Assembly: GCA_964529265.1 (NCBI GenBank)
Contig: CAZGVW010000093.1
Coordinates: forward strand, 1 to 56,549
Source: CAZGVW01 sp964529265
Lineage (GTDB): Bacteria > Planctomycetota > Phycisphaerae > Phycisphaerales > UBA1924
DNA: 56,549 bases
Direction of reading: 5' to 3'
Below, one piece after another: positions 29,391 to 37,939 of the stretch (positions within the stretch are counted from its first letter, which is position 1; the number at the start of each line of letters is the position of its first letter). The notes beneath the pieces were generated by a model. It saw only the letters and a program-made list of their open reading frames with translations, did not search any database and was not told where the DNA came from. Position numbers and translations under genes: made by a program.

Positions 29391-30830
29391 ATGGAATTTT
29401 CGCGCATGGCCCCTGCGATCGCACGAATGGTTCGAGCCCGCCAGTCCGTGGCCCATCTGGTCGCCCTTGCCGCGATCGGCGCGGCGCCCCTGTCTGGGTG
29501 CGGCGACTCTCAGGCGCGGTCGGATGCGGCCGCCCTTGAGCAGGCGGGCCGGATCCTTGCCGCGGCGAGCGTCGATCCGGCCAACCCGCCGCTGCCGGAA
29601 TCGCGCGAGAAGGTGTTCGGCGAGGCATCGCGGCTGTTGCAGCCGATCACGACGCGGGGGCAGGAATCGCCGAATCGCGACGCGGCGCTGCGGCTGCTGT
29701 CGAGAGCCCAGGCCGGGCAGGCGCAGGTGAATGCGGGTCGCGCGCTGGAGGCGCAGACCGCGGCATTCAACATGCTGAGCGATGCGAGGATGCTTTCGGA
29801 CCGCTACGCGGCTGAACTCTCATTCGCACGGGCGCTCGAAGCGCATGATCCGGCGGAACGGCGCGCGGAGCTGCAATCGGTGATCTCGGAGAGGGAGGCG
29901 GAGATCGCGGAGGCGGAGGCGCAGCGGGCTGAGGTTGCCGCGGAAGTGGCTGAACTCGAGGGTCAGGCCGAGGCGCACCTCGGGCGCGCTCGATCGGAGC
30001 GCGAGCAGGCCGGGACGCTGCGCACGGAGTTGCTCGAAGCGCCGGCTGAAGCGCGGGTCGCGATCATCGAGGAGGTCGTGGAGCACCAGGGCAGGGCTGA
30101 CCGGGCGGAGTCGGAGGCGGCGCGTTCGACGGCCCGGGCGCAGCACGCGACGCCGCGGCTCAGGGAACTGGAGAACACGATTCAGAGGCTCACGACGCAG
30201 AGGGAACTGCTCACGCTCGCGATTGGGGAAGTTGATGCCCGCGTGCAAACGACCTCAGACCAGGCGGCTGCATCGCGGGAGGCTGCGGCGGACGCCGGCG
30301 ACCGGCTCTCGCGCGTGCTTGCGGCGCTGGATGAGCACCTCAAGGGCCCGTTGACCGAGACATTCGATGCCGCGACCTCGGGGCTGAGCAGCGCGATCGG
30401 CACGGCGTCGCGCGCGCCGCGGACGGGCGAGGGGCGGTCGGCGGCGCTTTGGGGCCTGGGGCGGCTGAATCAGGAGTTGACGGATCTGCACTGGGCGCGG
30501 GCCCAGGTGTGGGAGGCGACCGAGGCGCTGCTGGAGCGCGTGACGGCGCTGGAGCCGCCGCCGGCCGGTGTCGATCGAGCCCGGGCGCTGCTGGCGGAGG
30601 CGACGTCAAGGAAGGATGAGGCGCTGGCGGCGGCGGGTGAGGCGCTGGTCGCGGCGCGGGAAGCGATCGAGCAGGCGGGCGGGCGCGGCGCCGCGGCGGA
30701 CCGGAGCGAACGCGTCCTCGAGCGGCTTGGCGCGGTGGCGGAGGCGATCGGCGCGCCGGTGAGCACGGAAGTCGCGCCCGAGGGCGGGGCGCCTGAGCCG
30801 GAGGGCGGGCTGGGCGGCGCCGGGATCTGA
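29391..30830 (+). CDS. Coiled-coil lipoprotein of unknown function
   Basis: The protein has 479 residues. An N-terminal signal ends in a lipobox-like LSGC (about residues 35-38). The mature protein is almost entirely helical and rich in Ala, Glu and Arg, with long heptad stretches (for example SEREAEIAEAEAQRAEVAAEVAELEG, and around residues 190-330). Such proteins often span the periplasm or form filaments, but no specific function can be assigned. The C-terminal 30 residues are Gly/Pro/Glu-rich. The start may be ATG 29391 or a downstream Met. Confidence 0.75.
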   Translation: MEFSRMAPAIARMVRARQSVAHLVALAAIGAAPLSGCGDSQARSDAAALEQAGRILAAASVDPANPPLPESREKVFGEASRLLQPITTRGQESPNRDAALRLLSRAQAGQAQVNAGRALEAQTAAFNMLSDARMLSDRYAAELSFARALEAHDPAERRAELQSVISEREAEIAEAEAQRAEVAAEVAELEGQAEAHLGRARSEREQAGTLRTELLEAPAEARVAIIEEVVEHQGRADRAESEAARSTARAQHATPRLRELENTIQRLTTQRELLTLAIGEVDARVQTTSDQAAASREAAADAGDRLSRVLAALDEHLKGPLTETFDAATSGLSSAIGTASRAPRTGEGRSAALWGLGRLNQELTDLHWARAQVWEATEALLERVTALEPPPAGVDRARALLAEATSRKDEALAAAGEALVAAREAIEQAGGRGAAADRSERVLERLGAVAEAIGAPVSTEVAPEGGAPEPEGGLGGAGI

Positions 30831-30918
30831 GGCGCGCCGGCGCAATTTGAGGCGTTGCCTACACTGCCCGGCGGGCCGATCGGCGGCCCATCAACGAGCC
30901 TGCGAACCGCGTTCAGGG

Positions 30919-31920
30919 ATGAGCACCTCAGTGACCACAGCCCGATCGGGATCGGCGACGCCAAAGGCCACCGGGAGCCCGGGAAGCGACATCGCGCTTC
31001 CGACGGTGCAGATGCACCTCGTGCGCCCGACGGAGCCGGTGATCGGGCGCGTGGTGAAGAACGAGGTGTGCACGTCGCGGAAAGCGGCGGGATTCGTGCG
31101 GCACGTTGAGATCGATGTCTCCGGGACGGCGCTCGAGGGGAGTTTCCGCGCCGGGCAGTCTTTCGGTGTGATTCCGCCGGGCATGGATGAGCACGGACAA
31201 CCGCACAAGGTGAGGCTGTACTCGATCGCCGCGCCCACGCGCGGGGAGGACGGCGGCGGCAAGGTGGTCTCGACGACCGTGAAGCGGACGATCGATGAGC
31301 ACTGGGAGACGCACCGCCTGTTCCTCGGCGTCGCCTCGAACTTCCTGTGCGACCTTCACGAGGGCGATGACGTGGCGGTGAGCGGGCCGAACGGGAAGCG
31401 GTTTCTGCTCCCGGCGGACGCTGCGGCGCATGACTACGTGTTCTTCGCCACGGGAACGGGCATTGCGCCGTTCCGGGGGATGCTGCTCGACCTGATTGAA
31501 GCGGGCTTCCCGAGCCGCGTGGCCCTGATCATGGGCGCGGCGTATGAGACGGACCTGCTTTATCACGATTTCTTCCTGCGCGCGCAGGAGCAGCATGAGC
31601 ACTTCACCTATCTCACGGCGCTCAGCCGACAACCTCAGCCGGATGGGCATGGCCCGATGTACGTGCAGAGGCGGCTGATCACGGAGCGCGAGGCGCTGCT
31701 GCCGCTGGTCTCGAGCGAACGCACGCTCATCTACATCTGCGGGATCGCCGGCATGGAGCTGGGCATCCTGCAGGAACTGGCGAAATCGCTCACGAGCGAC
31801 GCGCTCGAGCAGTACCTGCACGTGGAGCCCGCGGCGCGCGGCGACGTGCAGTCGTGGGAGCGGCGGATGCTCCACAAGCAGGTGAAGCCGACGCGGCGGG
31901 TGTTCATGGAGGTCTATTGA
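30919..31920 (+). CDS. Ferredoxin-NADP(+) reductase-like protein
   Basis: The flavoprotein has 333 residues. RLYSIA (about residues 102-107) binds FAD, KVVSTTVKRT and LCDLHEGDDVAVSGPNGKRFLLP follow, and GTGIAPFRGML marks the NADP domain. The segment ERTLIYICGIAGMELGI and the terminal FMEVY (aromatic C-terminus stacking on the flavin) complete the plant-type FNR pattern. It transfers electrons between ferredoxin/flavodoxin and NADP. The ATG at 30919 has CAGGG just upstream; the extension from 30847 lacks similarity. TACACT (30860-30865) may be the -10 box. It is convergent with the next gene, 16 bp apart. Confidence 0.88.
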   Translation: MSTSVTTARSGSATPKATGSPGSDIALPTVQMHLVRPTEPVIGRVVKNEVCTSRKAAGFVRHVEIDVSGTALEGSFRAGQSFGVIPPGMDEHGQPHKVRLYSIAAPTRGEDGGGKVVSTTVKRTIDEHWETHRLFLGVASNFLCDLHEGDDVAVSGPNGKRFLLPADAAAHDYVFFATGTGIAPFRGMLLDLIEAGFPSRVALIMGAAYETDLLYHDFFLRAQEQHEHFTYLTALSRQPQPDGHGPMYVQRRLITEREALLPLVSSERTLIYICGIAGMELGILQELAKSLTSDALEQYLHVEPAARGDVQSWERRMLHKQVKPTRRVFMEVY

Positions 31921-31936
31921 AGGCTCTGCCGCGCGC

Positions 31937-33388
31937 TCAATCGGTGGGCAGGCCCTTGGACTTCCAGAGGCGCTTCAGTTCGTCGAGTGTGATGGGCTCC
32001 ATCACTTCGCCGCCGCCTTGGATGCGGCTGATGATGGCGCCGCTCTCATCGAGGTAGGTGCGCTCCTCCAGGGAGTTCTCGTCCGGGCGCGAACGAAGGC
32101 GCCACGCGGCGCCGCGCGGCGCGGAGGCGTCGCCCTCCTGGACGCGATCGAGGATGTCCCGGCGAAGCGTGAGTTCCGTCCGCGAAGACTGGTAGCGGTA
32201 GAAATTGAAGATGAGGGCCGCCTTCGCCTGAGCGAGCAGGCGGGGGAGCAGGTATGCCTCGACCTGGGAGAGGTACGCCTCCGGCGGCTTGCGCCACTGC
32301 TTGATGACGGGTGGGCGGCCGGGCTGCTCGACGGTGACCTTGATGTCGTCGCCCTGGCGCACGCCCGTTTCGACGAAGGTGAGCGGCGTTTTCCGGCCCT
32401 CCTTGACGACCATGCGGATGGTCCAGGCCTCCTCATCGCGATCGGGCGTGAGGAAGAAGATCGATTCGCTGTCAACGATCGACTCGCCCTGGAGCAGGCG
32501 GGCGTCGATGCGGACGACAAAGCCGGGATCCTGGTCGGCGCCGCGCCACTGGGCCTTGTTCTTGCGAGGGTCGAGTTCGCCGCGGTGGCCGAGGGCCGCG
32601 CCGATGCGCTGGTAGGCGATCTCGGTGTCGTCCGCGGGGCGACCGGTGGGGCCGGGCCTGAAGATGCGATACCACACGGGCTCAGAAGGCGGCAGGGCCG
32701 CCTCGAGGTCATCGCGCCCGAGCCCTTCAAGGAGGGATTGAGCGGCGCCGATGCCGGCGGCCCGCTCCGCGGCGATATCCGCGGGATCGCGGAACTCGGT
32801 GGTGGCGACGATGGTTTCGTATTGAGGTCGGGCGCGGGCGTACTCCGGCTCCAGGCAATCCATCTGGAGAACGGCGAAGCGTCCCGGGGCGGATTGGAGC
32901 ACGGTGTAGCCGCTCACGACCACGGTGTTTCCCGAAGCCGCGGGCAGGGAGACATAGAACCGCGCGGCGGGCACGTTGTTGATGGTGACGCCGTCTTCGC
33001 GATCGAGGACCTTGACGGCTGAGCGAGGGCCGTTCTCATGGCCCTTGATCTCGCGGGACGCCAGGAGTTCGTTGAGGAGTGATTTGGCGATATCCGCGGG
33101 GGTCAGTGTGAGGTCGCCGCTGCCCGGGGTGTGGAGGCGGATCCGCCACGAGCGGTCCTCGGCGGTGACGGTGAATGCGGCCTGCCCCTCGGACATTTCG
33201 GTGGACTCGAACTTGGCCCCGAGGGGGAGGCGGATGTACAGGCCGATGCTGCGGAGGTAGATGGGCTGATCGGAAAGGGCCAAGGCGCCTGGGTCGGCGG
33301 GTGGCTGGGCGGGGGCCCCGGGTGGGGCGGCTACCGCTAAGGCGGTGAACAGGCTGATGAGGCTGGGGGCGAGCAGGGGGCGGGGCAT
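31937..33388 (-). CDS. Exported protein of unknown function
   Basis: The protein has 483 residues. The start MPRPLLAPSLISLFTALAVAAPPGAPAQ is a signal peptide. The mature part contains SIGLYIRLPLGAKFESTEM and FVVRIDARLLQGESIVDSESIFFLTPDRDEEAWTIRM, with many short beta strands and a helical segment (PPEAYLSQVEAYLLPRLLAQAKAALIFNFYRYQS). I do not recognise the family. ATG 33388 is preferred over the upstream in-frame ATG 33487, which would lack a signal peptide. It is divergent from the ribosomal cluster. Confidence 0.75.
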   Translation of the reverse strand: MPRPLLAPSLISLFTALAVAAPPGAPAQPPADPGALALSDQPIYLRSIGLYIRLPLGAKFESTEMSEGQAAFTVTAEDRSWRIRLHTPGSGDLTLTPADIAKSLLNELLASREIKGHENGPRSAVKVLDREDGVTINNVPAARFYVSLPAASGNTVVVSGYTVLQSAPGRFAVLQMDCLEPEYARARPQYETIVATTEFRDPADIAAERAAGIGAAQSLLEGLGRDDLEAALPPSEPVWYRIFRPGPTGRPADDTEIAYQRIGAALGHRGELDPRKNKAQWRGADQDPGFVVRIDARLLQGESIVDSESIFFLTPDRDEEAWTIRMVVKEGRKTPLTFVETGVRQGDDIKVTVEQPGRPPVIKQWRKPPEAYLSQVEAYLLPRLLAQAKAALIFNFYRYQSSRTELTLRRDILDRVQEGDASAPRGAAWRLRSRPDENSLEERTYLDESGAIISRIQGGGEVMEPITLDELKRLWKSKGLPTD

Positions 33389-33493
33389 GGTTCTGGTCCT
33401 GTATGGGGTGTTCGCCGGGGTCCGTTTCCGGCCCCTGCATCCTTGGATCGATCCGGGGCGCGGGGGTGGCCCGTCCATAAAAAACACGTCGGC

Positions 33494-33521
33494 TTGACAC
33501 TGGCGGTGACTTGCTTACATT
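33494..33521 (+). promoter_or_regulatory. Promoter of the S10-spc ribosomal cluster (TTGACA-N16-TACATT)
   Basis: A consensus -35 TTGACA (33494-33499) and -10 TACATT (33516-33521) with 16-base spacing lie 280 bp before rpsJ. The long leader suggests post-initiation control. Confidence 0.65.
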
Positions 33522-33529
33522 TTCCGGCT

Positions 33530-33549
33530 CGCCCCGCGGTTGCGGGGCG
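33530..33549 (+). promoter_or_regulatory. Leader hairpin upstream of rpsJ
   Basis: A perfect 8-bp stem CGCCCCGC (33530-33537) / GCGGGGCG (33542-33549) with loop GGTT starts within a few bases of the expected transcription start. It could protect the 5' end or take part in leader control. Confidence 0.5.
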
Positions 33550-33801
33550 TCTGTTTCGACTCGCCGCGGCGGCGCCAAAGTCTCTCCGACTCGGGAGTCG
33601 GCCGCCCGGCAGGTCAGTTCATTCAGGCAGGTCAATGGGGCGCCCGGAGCGGCGCCGCGAAGCGCATGGCTGCGACGGACACGCGGCGTCTCACGCTTCA
33701 GAGGGCATTCTTGTCGTTTCCGATGCGCGGATCGCATCGGACGAGGTCAGCATCGCATCACTCCGCCGGTTCGAACCGGCGCGACGGAACGAGCGCAACG
33801 C

Positions 33802-34110
33802 ATGAGCGGCGGAAAGATTCGAATCCGAATGGAGGCGTACGACCACCAGGCGCTCGATGCCTCCGCGAAGGAGATCGTCGATCACGCCAAGCGCACGAAC
33901 GCGAAGGTGGCGGGTCCGATTCCGCTTCCCACGCGGATCGAGCGCTACACGGTGCTGCGCGGTCCGCACATCGACAAGAAGTCTCGCGAGCAGTTTGAGA
34001 TTCGGACGCACAAGAGAATCATCGATATCACCGAGCCCAACGCGCGCACGGTCGAGGCGCTGAACCGACTCGTCGTCCCGGCGGGTGTTTTCGTGAAGAT
34101 CAAGGCTTGA
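33802..34110 (+). CDS. rpsJ: 30S ribosomal protein S10
   Basis: The protein has 102 residues (KIRIRMEAYDHQALDASAKEI..., then GPIPLPTRIERYTVLRGPHIDKKSREQFEIRTHKRIIDI), full length for uS10, which sits in the head of the 30S subunit and doubles as NusE in antitermination. ATG 33802 is chosen; the open frame upstream (from 33511) is leader. It is the first gene of the cluster; no str-operon gene (rpsL, rpsG, fusA, tuf) lies upstream. Confidence 0.97.
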   Translation: MSGGKIRIRMEAYDHQALDASAKEIVDHAKRTNAKVAGPIPLPTRIERYTVLRGPHIDKKSREQFEIRTHKRIIDITEPNARTVEALNRLVVPAGVFVKIKA

Positions 34111-34280
34111 CGCGGATTTGACGGCCGGCGCTCCCAAGGAGCGGCGGCCGATTGTGTTGATGGAGACTGAACGCTCCTCTGGCCTTCGGGGTGGTCCCGG
34201 ACGAGCCATGAGCGAAAGGCCCCTGAGAGGGCGCAGGCGACCGCGAATGAGCGGGCGGCTGGAAGAAGGATGAAGGCCCG

Positions 34281-34976
34281 ATGCCCCTGACGCTTCTGGG
34301 ATCGAAAGTCGGCATGACGCGGCGATACACCGAGGAGGGGAAGTCTGTCCCCGTGACGGTGATCGAAGTCGGTCCGTGCGTCGTCACTCAGGTGAAGACG
34401 GAAGACAAGGACGGCTATTCGGCGGTGCAGATTGCGTACCAGGACGTCAAGCCGCGGCGATCGACGCAGGCGCTCATCGCGCACGACGCGAAGGCCGGCG
34501 CGGCTCCGAAGCGGCATCACCGGGAGTTCCTGGTGAACGCGAAGGAGGCGGAGAACTACACGCTCGGCCAGACACTGACGGTGGCGGACCTCGAGGGGCT
34601 GCTGTTCGTGGACGTCGCGGGCGTGAGCAAGGGCAAGGGCTTTCAGGGCGTGATGAAGCGCCACCACTTCAAGGGGATGTTCGCATCGCACGGCACTGAG
34701 CGCATGCACCGGCATGGCGGCTCGATCGGCGGCCACGCGACGAACCGCGGCACCGGCCCCAAGCCCAAGAAGGGCAAGCGCATGGGCGGCCACATGGGCG
34801 CGGAGCGCGTGACGGTGCGGTCGCTGGACGTGGTGATGATCGACAAGGACAACGGCCTGCTGCTGGTGAAGGGGCCGGTTCCGGGACACAATCGTTCGGT
34901 CGTTGAGATCAGGACGCCGACGCGTCTGTACGCCCCCAAGGCGCGGAAGCAGAGCGCGGCGGCGAAGGGGAAATAG
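34281..34976 (+). CDS. rplC: 50S ribosomal protein L3
   Basis: uL3 of 231 residues, with LLGSKVGMTRRYTEEG at the start and the central loop region GVSKGKGFQGVMKRHHFKG...RMGGHMGAERVTVRSLDVVMID that reaches towards the peptidyl-transferase centre. It is preceded by a 170-bp spacer after rpsJ, unusually long for this operon. A short Lys-rich tail is present. Confidence 0.97.
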   Translation: MPLTLLGSKVGMTRRYTEEGKSVPVTVIEVGPCVVTQVKTEDKDGYSAVQIAYQDVKPRRSTQALIAHDAKAGAAPKRHHREFLVNAKEAENYTLGQTLTVADLEGLLFVDVAGVSKGKGFQGVMKRHHFKGMFASHGTERMHRHGGSIGGHATNRGTGPKPKKGKRMGGHMGAERVTVRSLDVVMIDKDNGLLLVKGPVPGHNRSVVEIRTPTRLYAPKARKQSAAAKGK

Positions 34977-35207
34977 ACAGGAGTGAATCATCATCGCGGC
35001 TGAGGCCGCCGGCGGGTCGCGCAGAACGCGGCCAGTCGGCCCGGAAGGTTCCGCGGAGGAACACCACCGGGTGAGACAACAGAGCGTGACACACGCCGAG
35101 TCGGAGCCGGATCGAGCGCATTGAGTGACAGCGCCGGGCCGGCCGAGGCGAACAGAGAACCCGCCGGTCTTCCGGCGCAGCGAGGCGACAGACAGCAGGA
35201 ATCCACC

Positions 35208-35888
35208 ATGGACGTTCCCGTCTACAACATGCAGGGCAAGCAGGTCGGCTCGATCTCGGTCGAGGAGGCGGTGCTGGGCGGCACGATCAATCACGCTCTG
35301 ATCAAGCAGGCGTACGTGCGATACCACGCGAACACGCGGCAGGGCTCCGCCCGCACGAAGAACAAGTCGCTGGTCGAGGGGTCCACGCGGAAGCTGTACA
35401 AGCAGAAGCACACCGGCCGGGCCCGCATGGGGCCGGCCCGCACGCCGATGCGCAAGGGCGGCGGCCGGGCCTTCGCCAAGACGCGGACGCGCGAGGACTA
35501 CCACCTCGACATGCCGGTGAAGATGCGGCGCAAGGCGAACCGCAATGCGCTGCTGGCGAAGCTGGTGGACAACGAGGTTCGCGTCATCGATGCGATTTTG
35601 TTCAACGAGCCCTCGACCAAGGGCTTCATCGCGCTGCTGGCGGCGTGCGGCGTGGACCGCAGCGCGCTCGTGGCGCTCGGGGTGGACAACGAGAATGCGA
35701 GGCTCTCGGCCCGGAACGTGGAGCGCGTTTCGACCTGTCCTTCGCACGAGCTGAATGCGTTCAACATGCTCAATCACCGCTACCTGGTGATCGGCAAGGC
35801 GGATTTGGAGGCGTGGCTCGAGGGTCCGAGCTCCAGGACCGGCAAGACGGCGAAGGCCACCGCCCACGTGAAGGGAGGCGCGCGTTGA
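35208..35888 (+). CDS. rplD: 50S ribosomal protein L4
   Basis: uL4 of 226 residues. VYNMQGKQVGSISVEEAVLG opens the protein, and the extended loop that lines the exit tunnel is visible as TRQGSARTKNKSLVEGSTRKLYKQKHTGRARMGPARTP. ATG 35208 is chosen over the open frame from 35121. A 231-bp spacer separates it from rplC. In other bacteria L4 autoregulates the S10 operon through the leader; whether it does here is unknown. Confidence 0.96.
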   Translation: MDVPVYNMQGKQVGSISVEEAVLGGTINHALIKQAYVRYHANTRQGSARTKNKSLVEGSTRKLYKQKHTGRARMGPARTPMRKGGGRAFAKTRTREDYHLDMPVKMRRKANRNALLAKLVDNEVRVIDAILFNEPSTKGFIALLAACGVDRSALVALGVDNENARLSARNVERVSTCPSHELNAFNMLNHRYLVIGKADLEAWLEGPSSRTGKTAKATAHVKGGAR

Positions 35889-36163
35889 ACCCGTCGCACA
35901 TCGTCAAGAAGCCGCTGCTGACCGAGAAGAGCAACTTTGCCTCGGAAAAGTTCAACCGGCACGCTTTTGTCGTTGACCGCCTCGCGCGGAAGCATGAGAT
36001 CAAGGCGGCGATCGAGGAGATCTACGGTGTTCACGTGGTTTCGGTGAACACGATCAACCGGAAGGACCGCCTCCGCCGCTACAAGTACGGCTACGTGCCC
36101 GGCAAGACCACCAAGAAGGCCATCGTCCGCCTGCGCGAAGGCGAGACGATCGAACTGCTGTAA
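35885..36163 (+). CDS. rplW: 50S ribosomal protein L23
   Basis: uL23 of 92 residues (HIVKKPLLTEKSNFASEKF...RKHEIKAAIEEIYGVHVVSVNT). It sits at the tunnel exit and docks SRP and trigger factor. The start is TTG at 35885, which overlaps the rplD stop (TTGA, 35885-35888); GGGAGG lies 8 bases upstream. The overlap implies translational coupling to rplD. Confidence 0.93.
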   Translation: MNPSHIVKKPLLTEKSNFASEKFNRHAFVVDRLARKHEIKAAIEEIYGVHVVSVNTINRKDRLRRYKYGYVPGKTTKKAIVRLREGETIELL

Positions 36164-36179
36164 GGCGCAAGGAGCATCC

Positions 36180-37034
36180 ATGGCCATCCGCGTCTACAAA
36201 CCGACGAGCGCAGGCCGGCGCAACGCCTCCGTGAACCTCCATGTGGAGGTCACGAAGACGAAGCCGGAGAAGTCGCTCACGCGCCCGCTTCCCAAGACGG
36301 GCGGCCGGAACCATCACGGCGTGATGACGTCGCGCGGCCGCGGCGGCGGGGCGAAGCGTCTGTACCGCAAGATCGATTTCCGCCGGCTCGACCGGATTGA
36401 CATTCCTGCGAAGGTGGTCGGCATCGAGTACGACCCGAACCGCTCGTGCCACATCGCGCTGCTCGAGTACACCGATGGAGTGAAGAGGTATATCCCGTCG
36501 CCCGTCGGCCTGAAGGTGGGCGAGGTGATCCTGGCGTCGAGCGGCGCGATCGAACCCAAGGTCGGCAACGCGATGCCGATCAAGCACATCCCGACCGGCC
36601 TGAACCTGCACTGCGTCGAGATCAGCGCGGGGCGCGGCGGGCAGATGTGCCGCTCGGCGGGCGTGTACGCGAGGCTCACGAACAAGGAAGGGCGCTTCGC
36701 GACACTGGTGCTGCCTTCGGGCGAGATCCGCCAGGTTTCGGTCGAATGCCGCGCGACGATCGGGCAGGTCGGCAACACCGACCACCAGAACGTGCGGCTC
36801 GGCAAGGCGGGCAAGAGCCGGCACCTTGGGCGGAGGCCGATCACCCGCGGCGTGGCGAAGCATCACGGCATCCACCCGATGGGCGGCGGCTCCGGGCGCT
36901 CCAAGGGCAATCGCGCGCCTGCGAGCGAGACCGGCGTCCTGTCCAAGGGCGGATCGACGCGAAACCGCAAGCAGTACTCGGAGAAACTCATCATCCGCCG
37001 TCGCCGGACGAAGCGCTACGGCCAGTTGCATTGA
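36180..37034 (+). CDS. rplB: 50S ribosomal protein L2
   Basis: uL2 of 284 residues, with AIRVYKPTSAGRRNASV, GVMTSRGRGGGAKRLYRKIDFRR, and the conserved C-terminal GVAKHHGIHPMGGGSGRS that contains the histidine region near the peptidyl-transferase centre. It is full length. It starts 16 bp after rplW. Confidence 0.97.
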   Translation: MAIRVYKPTSAGRRNASVNLHVEVTKTKPEKSLTRPLPKTGGRNHHGVMTSRGRGGGAKRLYRKIDFRRLDRIDIPAKVVGIEYDPNRSCHIALLEYTDGVKRYIPSPVGLKVGEVILASSGAIEPKVGNAMPIKHIPTGLNLHCVEISAGRGGQMCRSAGVYARLTNKEGRFATLVLPSGEIRQVSVECRATIGQVGNTDHQNVRLGKAGKSRHLGRRPITRGVAKHHGIHPMGGGSGRSKGNRAPASETGVLSKGGSTRNRKQYSEKLIIRRRRTKRYGQLH

Positions 37035-37083
37035 TTGGAACCACTGAAGGCGCCAGCCGGGAGAGCCGGCGGGCGAGAATGAC

Positions 37084-37377
37084 ATGAGCAGATCCCTCAA
37101 GAAAGGCCCGTTTGTGGATGAGCGGCTCTACCGCAGGGTGGAGCGGCTCAACCAGCAGAACAAGCGGGAGCCCATGAAGACGTGGTCCCGCGCCTGCACG
37201 ATCGTGCCGGAGTTCGTCGGGCACACGTTCAAGGTGCACAACGGGCGCGCGTTCCTCGACGTGTTCATCACCGAGGACATGGTGGGCCACAAGCTGGGTG
37301 AGTTCGCGCTCACGCGGACGTTCCGCGGGCACACGAACAAGAAGGAAGGCGTGAAGGCGGGCGAAACCAAGTCCTGA
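37084..37377 (+). CDS. rpsS: 30S ribosomal protein S19
   Basis: uS19 of 97 residues (MSRSLKKGPFVDERLYRRV...RACTIVPEFVGHTFKVHNGR...LGEFALTRTFRGH). It is in the 30S head near the A-site finger contacts. It has the standard length and ends 16 bp before rplV. Confidence 0.97.
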   Translation: MSRSLKKGPFVDERLYRRVERLNQQNKREPMKTWSRACTIVPEFVGHTFKVHNGRAFLDVFITEDMVGHKLGEFALTRTFRGHTNKKEGVKAGETKS

Positions 37378-37393
37378 CGCGCGGAGTCCTGCG

Positions 37394-37939
37394 GTGAAGA
37401 TCAACAGCGAACGATTGAAGAGCAAGGCGCGTGAGGCGGGGTTGAGCGACGAAGCGCTCGCCGCGGCCGTGGTGCGCCCCGGGCTCAGCGACCGCGAGGC
37501 GCTGGCCGCGGTGCGGAACTGGAAGGCCGGGCGCGATCATCCGCGCTGCAAGGCGGGCGACATCACCCGTCTCGCGCAGGTTCTGGCGTGCGGACCGCTC
37601 GAGATCACGCGATTCGTGAGCGTGGCGCGGTTCCAGCGCTCGAGCCCGCGGAAGGCGGCCCTGCTGGCCGAACTGATCCGGGGCCGGAGCGTGGTGCACG
37701 CGGAAGACCAGTTGAGGGCGAGCCCGAAGCGCGCCGCGAAGATGGTGCTCAAGGCGCTGCGGGCCGCGATCGCGGACGCCGAGCAGGCGGACGCGGATGT
37801 GGCGGCGCTCGTTGTCTCGGAAAGCCGCGTGAATTCGGGTCTGATCATCAAACGGTTCCAGCCCAAGGACCGCGGCCGGGCGCACGCGATTCAGAAGAAG
37901 ACCAGCCACATCATCGTGGGCGTCGAGGAGGCGGCCTAA
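37394..37939 (+). CDS. rplV: 50S ribosomal protein L22 with N-terminal helix-turn-helix-like extension
   Basis: The protein has 181 residues, about 70 longer than ordinary uL22. The core (about 76-181, VARFQRSSPRKAALLAELIRG ... SRVNSGLIIKRFQPKDRGRAHAIQKKTSHI) is normal, including the tunnel hairpin. The first ~70 residues (RLKSKAREAGLSDEALAAAV ... AVRNWKAGRDHPRCKAGDITRLAQVLACG) have the spacing and key positions of an XRE/Cro-type DNA-binding domain. The start is GTG 37394 with GGAG at 37383-37386. The next gene begins immediately after the stop. The extension could bind RNA or DNA, or be structural. Confidence 0.9.
   Translation: MKINSERLKSKAREAGLSDEALAAAVVRPGLSDREALAAVRNWKAGRDHPRCKAGDITRLAQVLACGPLEITRFVSVARFQRSSPRKAALLAELIRGRSVVHAEDQLRASPKRAAKMVLKALRAAIADAEQADADVAALVVSESRVNSGLIIKRFQPKDRGRAHAIQKKTSHIIVGVEEAA

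Larger units (their letters stand above)
33389..33801. other. 413-bp divergent intergenic region with the S10-operon promoter and leader
   Basis: The region contains the TTGACA promoter for rpsJ (33494-33521), a GC hairpin at the expected transcription start (33530-33549), a second short hairpin (33586-33601) and about 200 further leader bases. No convincing small gene is seen, though a frame open from 33511 joins rpsJ. Confidence 0.6.

Noticed and set aside
27482..29407. A 641-residue minus-strand frame over the CX4CH protein
   Set aside because: Arg/Pro-rich with no conserved pattern, and opposite to a gene with a promoter, Shine-Dalgarno site and signal peptide.
33945..35867. A 640-residue minus-strand frame over rplC and rplD
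   Set aside because: It is antisense to well-recognised ribosomal protein genes.
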